In this document: positions 1 to 7,279 of the stretch, piece after piece
Position numbering within the stretch: the stretch's first letter is position 1
How the letters are laid out: each line of letters starts with the position of its first letter
Source: a bacterium
Lineage (GTDB): Bacteria > AUK180
Length of the DNA stretch: 12,344 nt
Direction: 5' to 3'
Assembly (NCBI GenBank): GCA_030622125.1
Contig: JAUXGM010000063.1
Span: forward strand, 1-12,344
Notes under the pieces: model-generated
What the model was told of the DNA's origin: nothing
Database searches by the model: none
The model's input: the letters and a program-made list of their open reading frames with translations, nothing else
Position numbers and translations under genes: made by a program

Positions 1-16
1 ACACGATGCAAGCAAC

Positions 17-167
17 GTATGTCCCGCTTGTTTTCGGAGTTTGTAGTAGTCTTTTTTTTCATTGTCAATTGTCAATTGTCCATTATCAATTGTTTTCGGT
101 AATGTCCCTCTTTTGTTTGGGACGGGGTTTAATATTGTTTTATTTATTTTCTTATTCCCTTATTGCC
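17..167 (-). repeat. Composite intergenic repeat, copy A
   Basis: This block is about 90% identical by eye to the reverse complement of 10532-10681. Read on the minus strand it runs: a short AATAAGGG-like octamer tract; an AT-rich linker with TAAAACAATATTAA (129-142); a 27-bp core (91-117) containing GAGGGACATTACCGAAAACA; a 7-bp-period TTGACAA tract (about 63-92); and a 29-bp second block (17-45) containing CCGAAAACAAGCGGGACATA. It lies just downstream of the last gene of operon 2. Any reading frame across it is low-complexity and I take it as non-coding. Function is unknown. Confidence 0.85.
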
Positions 168-174
168 TTCTTTC

Positions 175-191
175 AGCGAACTTTGTTCGCT
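175..191. repeat. Short perfect hairpin after operon 2
   Basis: AGCGAAC-TTT-GTTCGCT is a perfect 7-bp stem with a 3-base loop. It begins 8 bases past the stop codon of the exported beta-propeller-like gene. On the minus strand the stem is followed by GAAAGAAGG and not by a T run, so it is not a convincing intrinsic terminator. It may still mark the 3' end of the transcript. Confidence 0.5.
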
Positions 192-198
192 TCGCTCA

Positions 199-2037
199 TC
201 ATTTCACAACAGCAAATTTCATTGTATAGGTATTGCCGGCAACATCGTAGATCGCAAGGAAGTAAATTCCGGATGCTATTTTTATTCCTTTTTGGAAGTC
301 ATTATATTTTATTCTAAGATCCCAATAATAAGAGATGTATCCCTCGTCATTCTGGGTATCGGATATTGTAAAATCCCTATTATCAATAAGATGTCCTGAA
401 CTGTTATATATTTCAATTTTATCTGTTGTAACCGGAAGGTAAAAATTTACTCCTGTTCTAATAGTTGCCGGATTTGGAAATATCTTAAGATCAATAAAAT
501 GAGATATCGCTTCACTGTAAATTGATCTATTGTGAACATTGTCATAAGCTGATATATAAAAATAGGGATAGAAAAGATTATCAATAACAAAATAATTCCC
601 AGTGGATGTTGCAAGTATTTCAGCGTCATTTACAGCATCCGGATCTTTCTCTAATGAATCAAAACCGCCTTTTAACTCATAGTAAGTTGCATTACCATCA
701 TAAGCATCATCCCCCGTATTTGTAAAATATACATAATATTTATTTCCTTTTTTAATGATATATCTGATTTTCGGTGGAGCCGGTGGGTAAAAATCAACAG
801 CACCGATGAGACCTCCATAAGTGTATGGCACACAAAGGAAAGTACCGAAAAACACATCATTTATCTTATGAGATGTCACCAATGTCTGTATAATTGCCGG
901 ATTATAATATTTATAGGTAATTCTGTAATCCGTTAATTCTTCTTCATAAATGGTGTTGTCGGCGGCTATTTTAAATATTCTTCCATTTCCGTAACCGGAG
1001 GATTTTCCTGTAGAACATGTTCCTCCGTATATTTCACCGTTCAATTCAACTAAATCGGTTATTTTATAGGTTTCAGAATTTACGGTTGCTCTTCCGAGAT
1101 CAACACCTTTTTTCTCAATTAGATCATAATAGAACACCCTGCCGCCGTACTCTGTTGAAGGAGATGATGTTCCTCCATATATTTTTCCGTTATAATATTT
1201 CAAAGCGAAAATCATTTTAAAATTATGATTATCATTGCCGAAAAATGAACTCTCGGGTAGAAAAAGTTCGCTTAAAGTATTATCTTTATCCAATTTTAAT
1301 ATTCTTGGTATTGCAGCAGTTAAACAGCAGCTTCCGAAATAAACATTTTCACTATCTGAGGTTGCAGAGACAAACCAATAATCTCTATTTCCGGTTTCAG
1401 AATGTATGTCTTTTGCCATTGTGTCTATAAAACTCATTGTCTCAGGATCAAATACCTCAATCATTGCTGTTCCCAATCCATCATCAGCAGATATATAGAT
1501 AAGAGGATATTTATTCGTTCTTGGAGGGCCTGCCGTTACGGCGTCTATAACCTTCATATTATTAGGACTTTCATCAACCTTCTGATATCCCGGTATATCT
1601 TTATATATTTCGTCGTAGTTCATCTTGAAAATACCGTAATTACCCGGCTGATTCCAATTGATATCGGCAATAAAGAGAATTGAATCCGACGTACTATTTT
1701 TACTTAATATTTCTATTGCTTTAATATTTGTATAAATTGTCAAAGTGCTCAATGTTACAAGTGCTCTCGGATAACCGCCAATAGAAGATGTTGGGTTGTA
1801 TGGTAGATCAAGTTCCGGATCAAAGTAGAAAAGTATTCCTTTTCCACCATCAGCACTGCCTCCTGTGCCTCCGAAGATCAACCCGGCGGGAGATTCGGTT
1901 AGGGACCAGATCACATACTCTCCCATAAAGGATTTTAATGGAATGGAAGGATCATTGGGATCATAGGTTACATATCTTGTATTACAAAAAATAATTACAG
2001 AGGCAATGAAAAAGATAATAATATTAATTTTCTTCAT
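199..2037 (-). CDS. Exported beta-propeller-like protein with T9SS-type C-terminal sorting domain
   Basis: A 612-residue exported protein of unknown specific function. I start it at the ATG at 2037 (MKKINIIIFFIASVIIF), which gives a basic N-terminus and a hydrophobic signal segment; an upstream in-frame TTG at 2058 would spoil the signal. A Cys follows at about residue 18, but the residues before it do not make a good lipobox. The body has recurring segments such as GKIYGGT, GEIYGGT, VYFGSC and LIFGGTGG, each followed by a strand pattern like RVFYYD or RIFKI, which suggests a kelch- or propeller-like fold. Residues ~415-517 look Fn3-like. Residues ~520-612 begin FPNP and contain YYWDLR and ASGIYFLAIYD, matching type A sorting domains of T9SS or FlgD-like Ig domains. 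It is last in operon 2; its start overlaps the upstream stop by 14 bp. The domain family is fairly sure; ligand and role are unknown. Confidence 0.85.
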   Translation of the reverse strand: MKKINIIIFFIASVIIFCNTRYVTYDPNDPSIPLKSFMGEYVIWSLTESPAGLIFGGTGGSADGGKGILFYFDPELDLPYNPTSSIGGYPRALVTLSTLTIYTNIKAIEILSKNSTSDSILFIADINWNQPGNYGIFKMNYDEIYKDIPGYQKVDESPNNMKVIDAVTAGPPRTNKYPLIYISADDGLGTAMIEVFDPETMSFIDTMAKDIHSETGNRDYWFVSATSDSENVYFGSCCLTAAIPRILKLDKDNTLSELFLPESSFFGNDNHNFKMIFALKYYNGKIYGGTSSPSTEYGGRVFYYDLIEKKGVDLGRATVNSETYKITDLVELNGEIYGGTCSTGKSSGYGNGRIFKIAADNTIYEEELTDYRITYKYYNPAIIQTLVTSHKINDVFFGTFLCVPYTYGGLIGAVDFYPPAPPKIRYIIKKGNKYYVYFTNTGDDAYDGNATYYELKGGFDSLEKDPDAVNDAEILATSTGNYFVIDNLFYPYFYISAYDNVHNRSIYSEAISHFIDLKIFPNPATIRTGVNFYLPVTTDKIEIYNSSGHLIDNRDFTISDTQNDEGYISYYWDLRIKYNDFQKGIKIASGIYFLAIYDVAGNTYTMKFAVVK

Positions 2038-4018
2038 AGGTATGACGTATTGTTTCAATAAAGATATCCCAATTTTTAAGTAGTATAGTAATTAAAGTAG
2101 GATCAAAGGTCTTTCCTGCATCCGTTTTTAATTCCCTTTTTAGTTGGATGAAACTTTTTTTCTTTTTGTACGGTCTTTCCGAAAGTATTGCATCTATTGA
2201 ATCTGCGATAGTTATCACCCTAACATATAGCGGTATCTGTTCTCTACTTATTCCTTGTGGATAACCCTTGCCGTTCCATTTCTCATGATGGGAAAGAATA
2301 GATTTTTTTATTTCATCGGGATAGTCGTAATTCTTGATCAAATTATATCCGATCTCAGGATGTTTCTTTATTTCATTATACTCCAGTTCCGAAACTTGTT
2401 TTTTTGCCAACAAGATTTTATCGGTAATTCCAATTTTACCAATATCATGTAAATACGAAGCTAAACGCATATCCATTTGATTGACATTCAACGAAAAAAG
2501 TTCGGAAAGAATTATTGCTATTTCTGCAACATGTTTACTATGATTGATTATCTCGGGATCTTTATACCCCAATATAGTCATAAGAAGATTGATTGTTTCA
2601 TTTGTAGTATTACTAAGTTTTGTAAATAATTTAACCATTTCTTCTTTTGCCAATATCTCTTTTTTGAGAAGTTCAACAAAATTAAAAAAATTCATTTCGG
2701 GGGAAAAAACATCAGACCAATGAAATATAAGAACATAGTTAATATTTTCTTCCTTTATTGGAGTTGCAAAAAGTGATACCGTTTTATCGTTGATGGTAGA
2801 ACAAAATAGAAACTCTTTGAATAACGGACTATTTCCGGCATTCAGCAGAAATATATCCTGATTTTGAAGGATTTTTAAGAATTCAGCATCCTCTGATATT
2901 ACAATATTTTCTCTTCTATATAATCCTTCTGAAACAATGTTATAGTATTTATGATTACTCAATCCGAAAATTTCAAATGAATATAGTTTATATGTATTAT
3001 AAATTTCTTTTGAAAAATTTTTCAACAAAGTAACCGTATCAATATTATAGTTCAGAGACAATTGACTTATTCTATATAATAGGTCAAATTGTTGGCTATT
3101 TATAGTAAGTTTTTTCTGTGAAAAATACTGATTAATAACTTTTTTTACTACTTCTTGGAAAACAAGTTTTTTTTCAGGAGTATCTATTACCCGGATGAAA
3201 AAATTACCGGAAGGAATTTTTATATAGAAATCATAGTATTCTGTCTGATAATGGAGTAGTATTTCCTCGCTATTCGGAAATATATTAATGCCTTCATTAT
3301 AAATAAGACCTTCTTGAATAATTAACGGAGGCTCGGTGGAATAAACTACAATAGCATTTTTTTTGATCAATGTTTGACAGGTTGTTTTAAATGAACTGTT
3401 CAAAACCTCATTTATTCCGTTGAAAAATTGTTTATCACTATTTGTATAATTCAATATATTAAATATATCAATGATTGATGAAAAAAATTGATAATTACTC
3501 GTAACCTCTGAATGTTTCTCCTGAATATAAAATATTGTGGAAAGAATAAATGATATTAACAAAAGATTATTATAATCATTTTCTGTAAAAACCCCATTAA
3601 TTTTATTTGAAACATCAAAAACACCAATAATCTCATTCTCTTTATATATTGGTGCCATCAAAATATCACGAATGTTATTGACAATTTTTCCTTTACTAAT
3701 AAACAATTTACTTTTTTTTAGATCTTTTTCATATATCGGTCTTCCAGATGAAAAAACCATTCCGGGAATGCCTTCTCCTTTTTTAAATCTATGATTATCT
3801 ATATTTTTTGGCTGAATACCCCAATATTTATATGGTTTTAATAGTTCTTCTTTTTCATCCCACAGCCATATAACAATATTTTCACAATTTAGAGATTTAT
3901 AAGTAAAATCTCCTATTGCAAAAATAATATGATTTAGATCTTTTGAAAAGGTGATTTCACGAATAATTGCAAGAAGATCGGTAAGAAAATTACTAAATTG
4001 GGCGGCCTTTTTTTTCAA
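2024..4018 (-). CDS. GAF and HD-GYP domain protein, probable cyclic-di-GMP phosphodiesterase
   Basis: A 664-residue cytoplasmic signalling protein. Residues ~10-165 form a GAF-like sensor (GEGIPGMVFSSGRPIY, then ILMAPIYKENEIIGVFDVSNK). Residues ~180-455 look like one or two more degenerate sensor domains. Residues ~480-655 are an HD-GYP domain with its expected metal and active-site residues: H493, H524-D525 with K528 (HDIGKIG), H553 (KKHPEIG), H577-H578 (HHEKWNGKGYP), and D606 in IADSIDA followed by ERPYKK. HD-GYP enzymes hydrolyse cyclic-di-GMP, and a few act on cGAMP. There are no membrane segments, so the stimulus is probably intracellular. The start is TTG at 4018, one base after the HEAT gene stop, with no clear ribosome binding site; the next Met (about residue 87) would destroy the first GAF domain, so coupled translation is likely. 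An A8 run follows the start codon. Confidence 0.92.
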   Translation of the reverse strand: MKKKAAQFSNFLTDLLAIIREITFSKDLNHIIFAIGDFTYKSLNCENIVIWLWDEKEELLKPYKYWGIQPKNIDNHRFKKGEGIPGMVFSSGRPIYEKDLKKSKLFISKGKIVNNIRDILMAPIYKENEIIGVFDVSNKINGVFTENDYNNLLLISFILSTIFYIQEKHSEVTSNYQFFSSIIDIFNILNYTNSDKQFFNGINEVLNSSFKTTCQTLIKKNAIVVYSTEPPLIIQEGLIYNEGINIFPNSEEILLHYQTEYYDFYIKIPSGNFFIRVIDTPEKKLVFQEVVKKVINQYFSQKKLTINSQQFDLLYRISQLSLNYNIDTVTLLKNFSKEIYNTYKLYSFEIFGLSNHKYYNIVSEGLYRRENIVISEDAEFLKILQNQDIFLLNAGNSPLFKEFLFCSTINDKTVSLFATPIKEENINYVLIFHWSDVFSPEMNFFNFVELLKKEILAKEEMVKLFTKLSNTTNETINLLMTILGYKDPEIINHSKHVAEIAIILSELFSLNVNQMDMRLASYLHDIGKIGITDKILLAKKQVSELEYNEIKKHPEIGYNLIKNYDYPDEIKKSILSHHEKWNGKGYPQGISREQIPLYVRVITIADSIDAILSERPYKKKKSFIQLKRELKTDAGKTFDPTLITILLKNWDIFIETIRHTYEEN

Positions 4019-4019
4019 A

Positions 4020-4847
4020 TTATTTGCTATTCTTTTCTATTTCAGTAATTGCTTCATCAATTTTTTTCCCTATTCCTGGACCGAAATTTGGTTTAATATC
4101 TTTTAGAACCGGAATTATTTCAGAATTTCCTATTTTTTCAAAAACACCTAAAAGTGATGTAATATACCTAATATCTCCGGTATCTTTGATCTCCTTTTCT
4201 GCAATTTCGTATCCCTTAGCAGAATCAATCGTATTTATTGCTTTAATAATGTTTATTTTCAGTGTTACAGAAGAAATATCCGAATTAAGTAATACCTCTA
4301 ATTTTGGAACTGCATTTTTGTTTCCTATCTTTGCAAGCGTATCAATTGCCATTGGTAAAGTTGGATCATTGATATTTTCCGATTTCAAAAATCCCGCAAT
4401 TGTATCTATTGACTTTGCCGATTTTAGTAATCCCAACCCTAAAAGCGATTGCACTACGACCATTATTCTACTATCATTTAGATGCTCAATCAAAATATCC
4501 TCTGCTTTTGGTCCGCCGATCTTGCCGATTGCAGCAGCACAGTTGCCTGCAAGGGAAAGATTGTCGGTTTGATCCAAAACATTAACAAGTTTATCAATTG
4601 TTGCTTCTGGTCCCCATGCTTTTAAAATCTCTATTCCTGCATTAACAATATCCTCATCCTGTGCACTCATTACATTAATAAGCTTATCAAATGTCTTTTC
4701 GGGGGATAATTTTGAAAGCATTTTAATTCCTTCTGCACGTTCACTTTTTGAATAAAGTTTATTTATTGCAATGTCTACGCTACTACCGCAGTTAAAAAAC
4801 AAAATCGCAGATAAACCAAGAACAATAATTCCAATGAATTTTTTCAT
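4020..4847 (-). CDS. HEAT-repeat lipoprotein
   Basis: A 275-residue protein starting at ATG 4847, chosen over an adjacent GTG at 4850 because AGGAGG lies 8 bases upstream of the ATG. The N-terminus MKKFIGIIVLGLSAILFFNC is a lipoprotein signal peptide with Cys at residue 20; Asn at -1 departs from the classic lipobox but is tolerated in some phyla. The rest is a run of about seven or eight helical HEAT/PBS-lyase-type repeats, recognisable in AAAIGKIGGPKAEDILIEHL, LLGLGLLKSAKSIDTIAGFL and DTLAKIGNKNAVPKLEVLL. These usually serve as protein-binding scaffolds, and here the scaffold would be periplasmic or tethered to a membrane. It is the first gene of operon 2, ahead of the HD-GYP protein. No enzymatic motif is visible; the partner is unknown. 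Confidence 0.88.
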   Translation of the reverse strand: MKKFIGIIVLGLSAILFFNCGSSVDIAINKLYSKSERAEGIKMLSKLSPEKTFDKLINVMSAQDEDIVNAGIEILKAWGPEATIDKLVNVLDQTDNLSLAGNCAAAIGKIGGPKAEDILIEHLNDSRIMVVVQSLLGLGLLKSAKSIDTIAGFLKSENINDPTLPMAIDTLAKIGNKNAVPKLEVLLNSDISSVTLKINIIKAINTIDSAKGYEIAEKEIKDTGDIRYITSLLGVFEKIGNSEIIPVLKDIKPNFGPGIGKKIDEAITEIEKNSK

Positions 4848-4855
4848 CACACAAA

Positions 4856-4861
4856 CCTCCT
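4856..4861 (-). promoter_or_regulatory. Strong Shine-Dalgarno site for the HEAT lipoprotein gene
   Basis: CCTCCT on the plus strand reads AGGAGG on the minus strand, 8 bases before the ATG at 4847. It decides the start codon over the neighbouring GTG and shows that this organism uses classical anti-SD pairing for at least some genes. Confidence 0.85.
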
Positions 4862-4875
4862 GTGTTATATTGTTT

Positions 4876-4904
4876 ATTATATTTTTTTTTTACTAAAAAA
4901 TCAA
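4876..4904 (-). promoter_or_regulatory. Sigma70-type promoter of operon 2 with an A10 spacer tract
   Basis: On the minus strand the -35 TTGATT (4904-4899) and the -10 TATAAT (4881-4876) are separated by exactly 17 bases. The predicted transcription start is near 4869, giving a leader of about 22 bases that contains the AGGAGG site. Ten consecutive A residues (4891-4882) fill the part of the spacer next to the -10 element. The region is very AT-rich, so a chance match is possible, but the hexamer, spacing and leader length agree. Confidence 0.7.
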
Positions 4905-4939
4905 GAATTTAGGTTTTTTTAAAAATAAGATTTTTTTTA

Positions 4940-4961
4940 ACCACGGATTATACGGATTATA
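4940..4961. repeat. 9-bp tandem repeat of ACGGATTAT type
   Basis: AACCACGGATTATACGGATTATAGA contains two tandem 9-bp units (ACGGATTAT) in the gap between the two operons. From memory, similar ACGGATTA-type runs recur in intergenic DNA of many unrelated bacteria; I could not check this here. Confidence 0.6.
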
Positions 4962-4962
4962 G

Positions 4963-4986
4963 ATACTTCGGCTAAAGCCTCAGTAT
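4963..4986. repeat. Imperfect inverted repeat in the inter-operon gap
   Basis: ATACT (4963-4967) pairs with AGTAT (4982-4986), and GGC (4970-4972) pairs with GCC (4977-4979), with a 2x2 mismatch between the stems. It resembles the TTCGGCT...GCCTCAG...ATGAC family of interspersed intergenic palindromes. It lies about 70 bases beyond the end of operon 1, with no T run right after it on the minus strand, so a terminator role is possible but not shown. Confidence 0.5.
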
Positions 4987-5010
4987 GACGGACAGGGATG
5001 GATTCTTCTT

Positions 5011-5040
5011 TCTCTGCGCTCTTTGCGTCTCTGCGGTGAG
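5011..5040. repeat. CTCTGCG-type 8/9-bp tandem repeat
   Basis: TCTCTGCG, CTCTTTGCG and TCTCTGCG occur in succession, followed by GTGAG. The base composition is richer in G+C than the surrounding DNA. It is non-coding and lies just past the end of operon 1. It looks like an intergenic repeat type met in many bacterial genomes; this is a recollection and not a search result. Confidence 0.6.
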
Positions 5041-5056
5041 GTAGTTCCTTATTTCT

Positions 5057-5560
5057 TTATATTTTAACCAGGATTCCGCCTTTTAAAAAAAGAAAATAGA
5101 TCTGATCGGTTACTATCAAGCCGGTAGATAAAGTTAAATGAAGCTTATCTGTATAAAAATACTCATATTTTCCGCCAAATGTTATGCTTCCAAAAATACC
5201 ACCCTGGTTGGAATCTCCCTTTCTGATCTCTTCTGAAATTACATTGAATATAGCGAAACAGGATATATTAGATTTAAAAGATTGCAGGAAAGAATAATCT
5301 ATCCCCAGTCCAAGAGAGATAATATGGAGTTTTACATTTTCATAGTATCGTGATGGAAAAATATTGTAACTAAAATCAATAAAGTAATTGTAGGTAAAAT
5401 CATTTTTTGTAATGGGAAGTTGCAGCGAAAATCCATGCCCCGTATTTACGACCTTAGATAATGAAAAAAGCGGAATGTTTGCACTGCTACTTACCTCTAC
5501 ATTCATTGAAAATACTAATGAGAACAAGGATATAAACACTATTAAGCTAAATTTTTTCAA
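5057..5560 (-). CDS. Small exported beta-strand protein, possibly outer-membrane
   Basis: A 167-residue protein with signal peptide MKKFSLIVFISLFSLVFS, likely cleaved after Ser18. The mature part alternates hydrophobic and polar residues with many aromatics: YFIDFSYNIFPS, ISLGLGIDYSFL, GSITFGGKYEYFYT, LHLTLSTGLIV, and a C-terminal FLFLKGGILVKI. This pattern suggests a small outer-membrane beta-barrel, but I recognise no family. The start is TTG at 5560, with AAGGAG 11 bases upstream (5572-5577); the only nearby Met (residue 19) would remove the signal peptide. The start overlaps the end of the Sua5-RpiB gene by 14 bp, so it is probably the last gene of operon 1. Exported location is likely; function is unknown. 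Confidence 0.75.
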   Translation of the reverse strand: MKKFSLIVFISLFSLVFSMNVEVSSSANIPLFSLSKVVNTGHGFSLQLPITKNDFTYNYFIDFSYNIFPSRYYENVKLHIISLGLGIDYSFLQSFKSNISCFAIFNVISEEIRKGDSNQGGIFGSITFGGKYEYFYTDKLHLTLSTGLIVTDQIYFLFLKGGILVKI

Positions 5561-6509
5561 TTTTTCTGATTCTCCTTAAATGTCTACCACCCTCAAATTT
5601 AGTTTTGACAAATGCATTTAAAATAGGTGATAATTCTTTTTTATCGAGAAACCCGCCTCCTAAAACGAGTAGATTAGCATTATTATGTCTTCTTGCAAGT
5701 GACGCATACTCTTTACAATAACAAAGAGCTGCACGGACACCTTTAAATCTGTTTGCTGAAATAGACATTCCGATACCTGTTCCGCAGATTAAAATACCAT
5801 AAGCTATTTCTTTTTTTTGAACTGTTCCGGCAACGCTATGTGCAATATCGGGATAATCTACCGAATTACCATTAAATACACCTACATCCAAATACCTTAT
5901 CTTCATACTGCTAAACCATTTTTTGATTTCTTCTTTTAGTTCGAATCCGGCGTGGTCGGAGCCCAAAGCAAATTCAACATCAAGTCCTTTTATTGAACCC
6001 TTTCCTTTTCTCAATAATTTATAGCCATTATCACAGATCTCAATTATTGTTGATGGAATTTTTGCATTACTTTCTATTTTTTTTTTGCCATATATATCTT
6101 TGATAATTTTATTATTAAGTGATTTTCCATTTTTATCTGCACTTGTGGCAGCAAGCGGTTTCCCAATTTTTTTTATAAGATCATTCAATCTTTTGTTTTT
6201 TATATATCGTATCCCGATCTTTCCATCTTTTACAATAAATGGAAGATCAAATTTTGTTTTTACAATTACCGTAAAGTGTCCAGGTAAAAATTTCTTTAAT
6301 AACCTGGCATCGTTTTTTTCAACACCAAGAATTTTTAACTGTTCAAAATCGGATATAAATACCTGGAAGGGCTTACTATCATCTCTTTTTTTGATCTTTT
6401 GTAGCTTTTGAATTCCCCTTTCGTTATCATACATCGTAAATAACCCCGGAACCGTATCTGTTTCTAATACAACGATCTTCTGTTGTAAAAGTTTTTTTTC
6501 AATGCTCAT
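5547..6509 (-). CDS. Fusion of Sua5/YrdC-type threonylcarbamoyl-AMP synthase and ribose-5-phosphate isomerase B
   Basis: A 320-residue two-domain enzyme. Residues 1-~174 are a YrdC/TsaC-like domain, which makes threonylcarbamoyl-AMP for the t6A37 modification of tRNA. Visible motifs are ETDTVPGL (16-23), KKRDDSKPF (40-48), PGHFTVI, IGIRY, PLAATSADKNG (118-128) and PSTIIEI (152-158). TSADKNG replaces the usual TSANxSG. Residues ~178-320 are RpiB, which interconverts ribulose and ribose 5-phosphates: GSDHAGFELKEEI, VDYPD, ICGTGIGMSISANR with catalytic Cys242, RRHNNANLLVLGG with His275, and the ending FEGGRHLRR. Both domains look complete, with only a short linker. The ATG overlaps the WalJ stop as ATGA. 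In Bacillus subtilis the homologues ywlC and ywlF are near neighbours, so fusion of linked genes is plausible. Both assignments are secure. Confidence 0.93.
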   Translation of the reverse strand: MSIEKKLLQQKIVVLETDTVPGLFTMYDNERGIQKLQKIKKRDDSKPFQVFISDFEQLKILGVEKNDARLLKKFLPGHFTVIVKTKFDLPFIVKDGKIGIRYIKNKRLNDLIKKIGKPLAATSADKNGKSLNNKIIKDIYGKKKIESNAKIPSTIIEICDNGYKLLRKGKGSIKGLDVEFALGSDHAGFELKEEIKKWFSSMKIRYLDVGVFNGNSVDYPDIAHSVAGTVQKKEIAYGILICGTGIGMSISANRFKGVRAALCYCKEYASLARRHNNANLLVLGGGFLDKKELSPILNAFVKTKFEGGRHLRRIRKIEKI

Positions 6510-7279
6510 AATTTTATTACTTCACTTGGATGATCGGGATAAGTTTTTACCAAATTTAAATTATTTTTCTTTAAAAAATTACTATTAAATAATTTATTGA
6601 TCAAATCAATATGATTATTCTCCTCGCTTATATGAACAGGCACGATATATTTTAAAGTAGTTCCCCTCTCTATCAAATTATTTGCAAAGTCAAAACTTTG
6701 TTCATTTGAAAGATGACCTTTTTCGCTTGTAATCCTTTTTTTTAAGTGCCACGGGTATCTGGAACCTAAAAGAAGGTTGACATCGTGATTGGTCTCAATT
6801 ACAAGAATATTGATATCCGAAACTTTATCCACCAAATTTTCAGGGATCTCACCGGTATCATATAGAATAAGCATAGAACCACTATCATCTTTTAATAAAA
6901 AGCCGGAGTTACTTAAACTATCATGTTTTAGAGGAAATGTTTTAATTTGAAAATTTTTACCGAGTATCATCTCATTTTTATTAAGCGGAATACCGAGTTC
7001 ATAATTTTCAATTTTGTTTTTTAAAATATAAGAAGATTTTTTTTGAATATAAAATTTAATTTTATGATGCCTCAAGAAAACATCTAATCCCTTTGTGTGA
7101 TCCTGATGCTCATGCGATACTAAAATGAAATCGATATTTTCAGGAGATTCACCAATTAAATTTAATCTTTCCTTTATTTGTTTATATGATAAGCCGACAT
7201 CAATTAATATCTTTGAATTTCCAAGTTCACAAAAAATTGAGTTCCCTTTGCTGCCTGTTCCTAAAACCGATGTCTTCAC
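6506..7279 (-). CDS. WalJ/YycJ-family metallo-beta-lactamase-fold hydrolase
   Basis: A 257-residue cytoplasmic MBL-fold protein, normal length for the WalJ/YycJ/VicX family. The N-terminus SVLGTGSKGNSIF is typical of the family. Metal ligands are H56, H58, D60 and H61 (SHEHQDH), H119 (PLKHD), D141 (LYDTGE) and H216 (PVHISEENN). The family signature RYPWHLKKRI...GHLSNEQ (174-194) is present, preceded by IETNHD. In Firmicutes, members sit next to the WalKR two-component genes and are thought to be 5'-3' exonucleases with a link to DNA repair; no such kinase is nearby here. The start is GTG at 7279, overlapping the TPR gene stop as GTGA. The family is sure; the cellular role here is an inference. 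Confidence 0.93.
   Translation of the reverse strand: MKTSVLGTGSKGNSIFCELGNSKILIDVGLSYKQIKERLNLIGESPENIDFILVSHEHQDHTKGLDVFLRHHKIKFYIQKKSSYILKNKIENYELGIPLNKNEMILGKNFQIKTFPLKHDSLSNSGFLLKDDSGSMLILYDTGEIPENLVDKVSDINILVIETNHDVNLLLGSRYPWHLKKRITSEKGHLSNEQSFDFANNLIERGTTLKYIVPVHISEENNHIDLINKLFNSNFLKKNNLNLVKTYPDHPSEVIKL

Noticed and set aside
175-191. Intrinsic terminator for operon 2
   Set aside because: The stem is perfect but no T run follows on the transcribed strand, so I list it only as a hairpin.
4008-4018. Frameshift or phase switch at the A8 run after the TTG start of the HD-GYP gene
   Set aside because: The frame is intact as given, and A/T runs of this length are frequent throughout the window, so nothing singles this one out.
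4024-4572. A 182-codon plus-strand frame opposite the HEAT lipoprotein gene
   Set aside because: It is antisense to a gene with a strong RBS, promoter and lipoprotein signal. Its hydrophobic Ser/Ile/Phe-rich sequence is what antisense of Lys/Glu/Asp-rich repeats produces.
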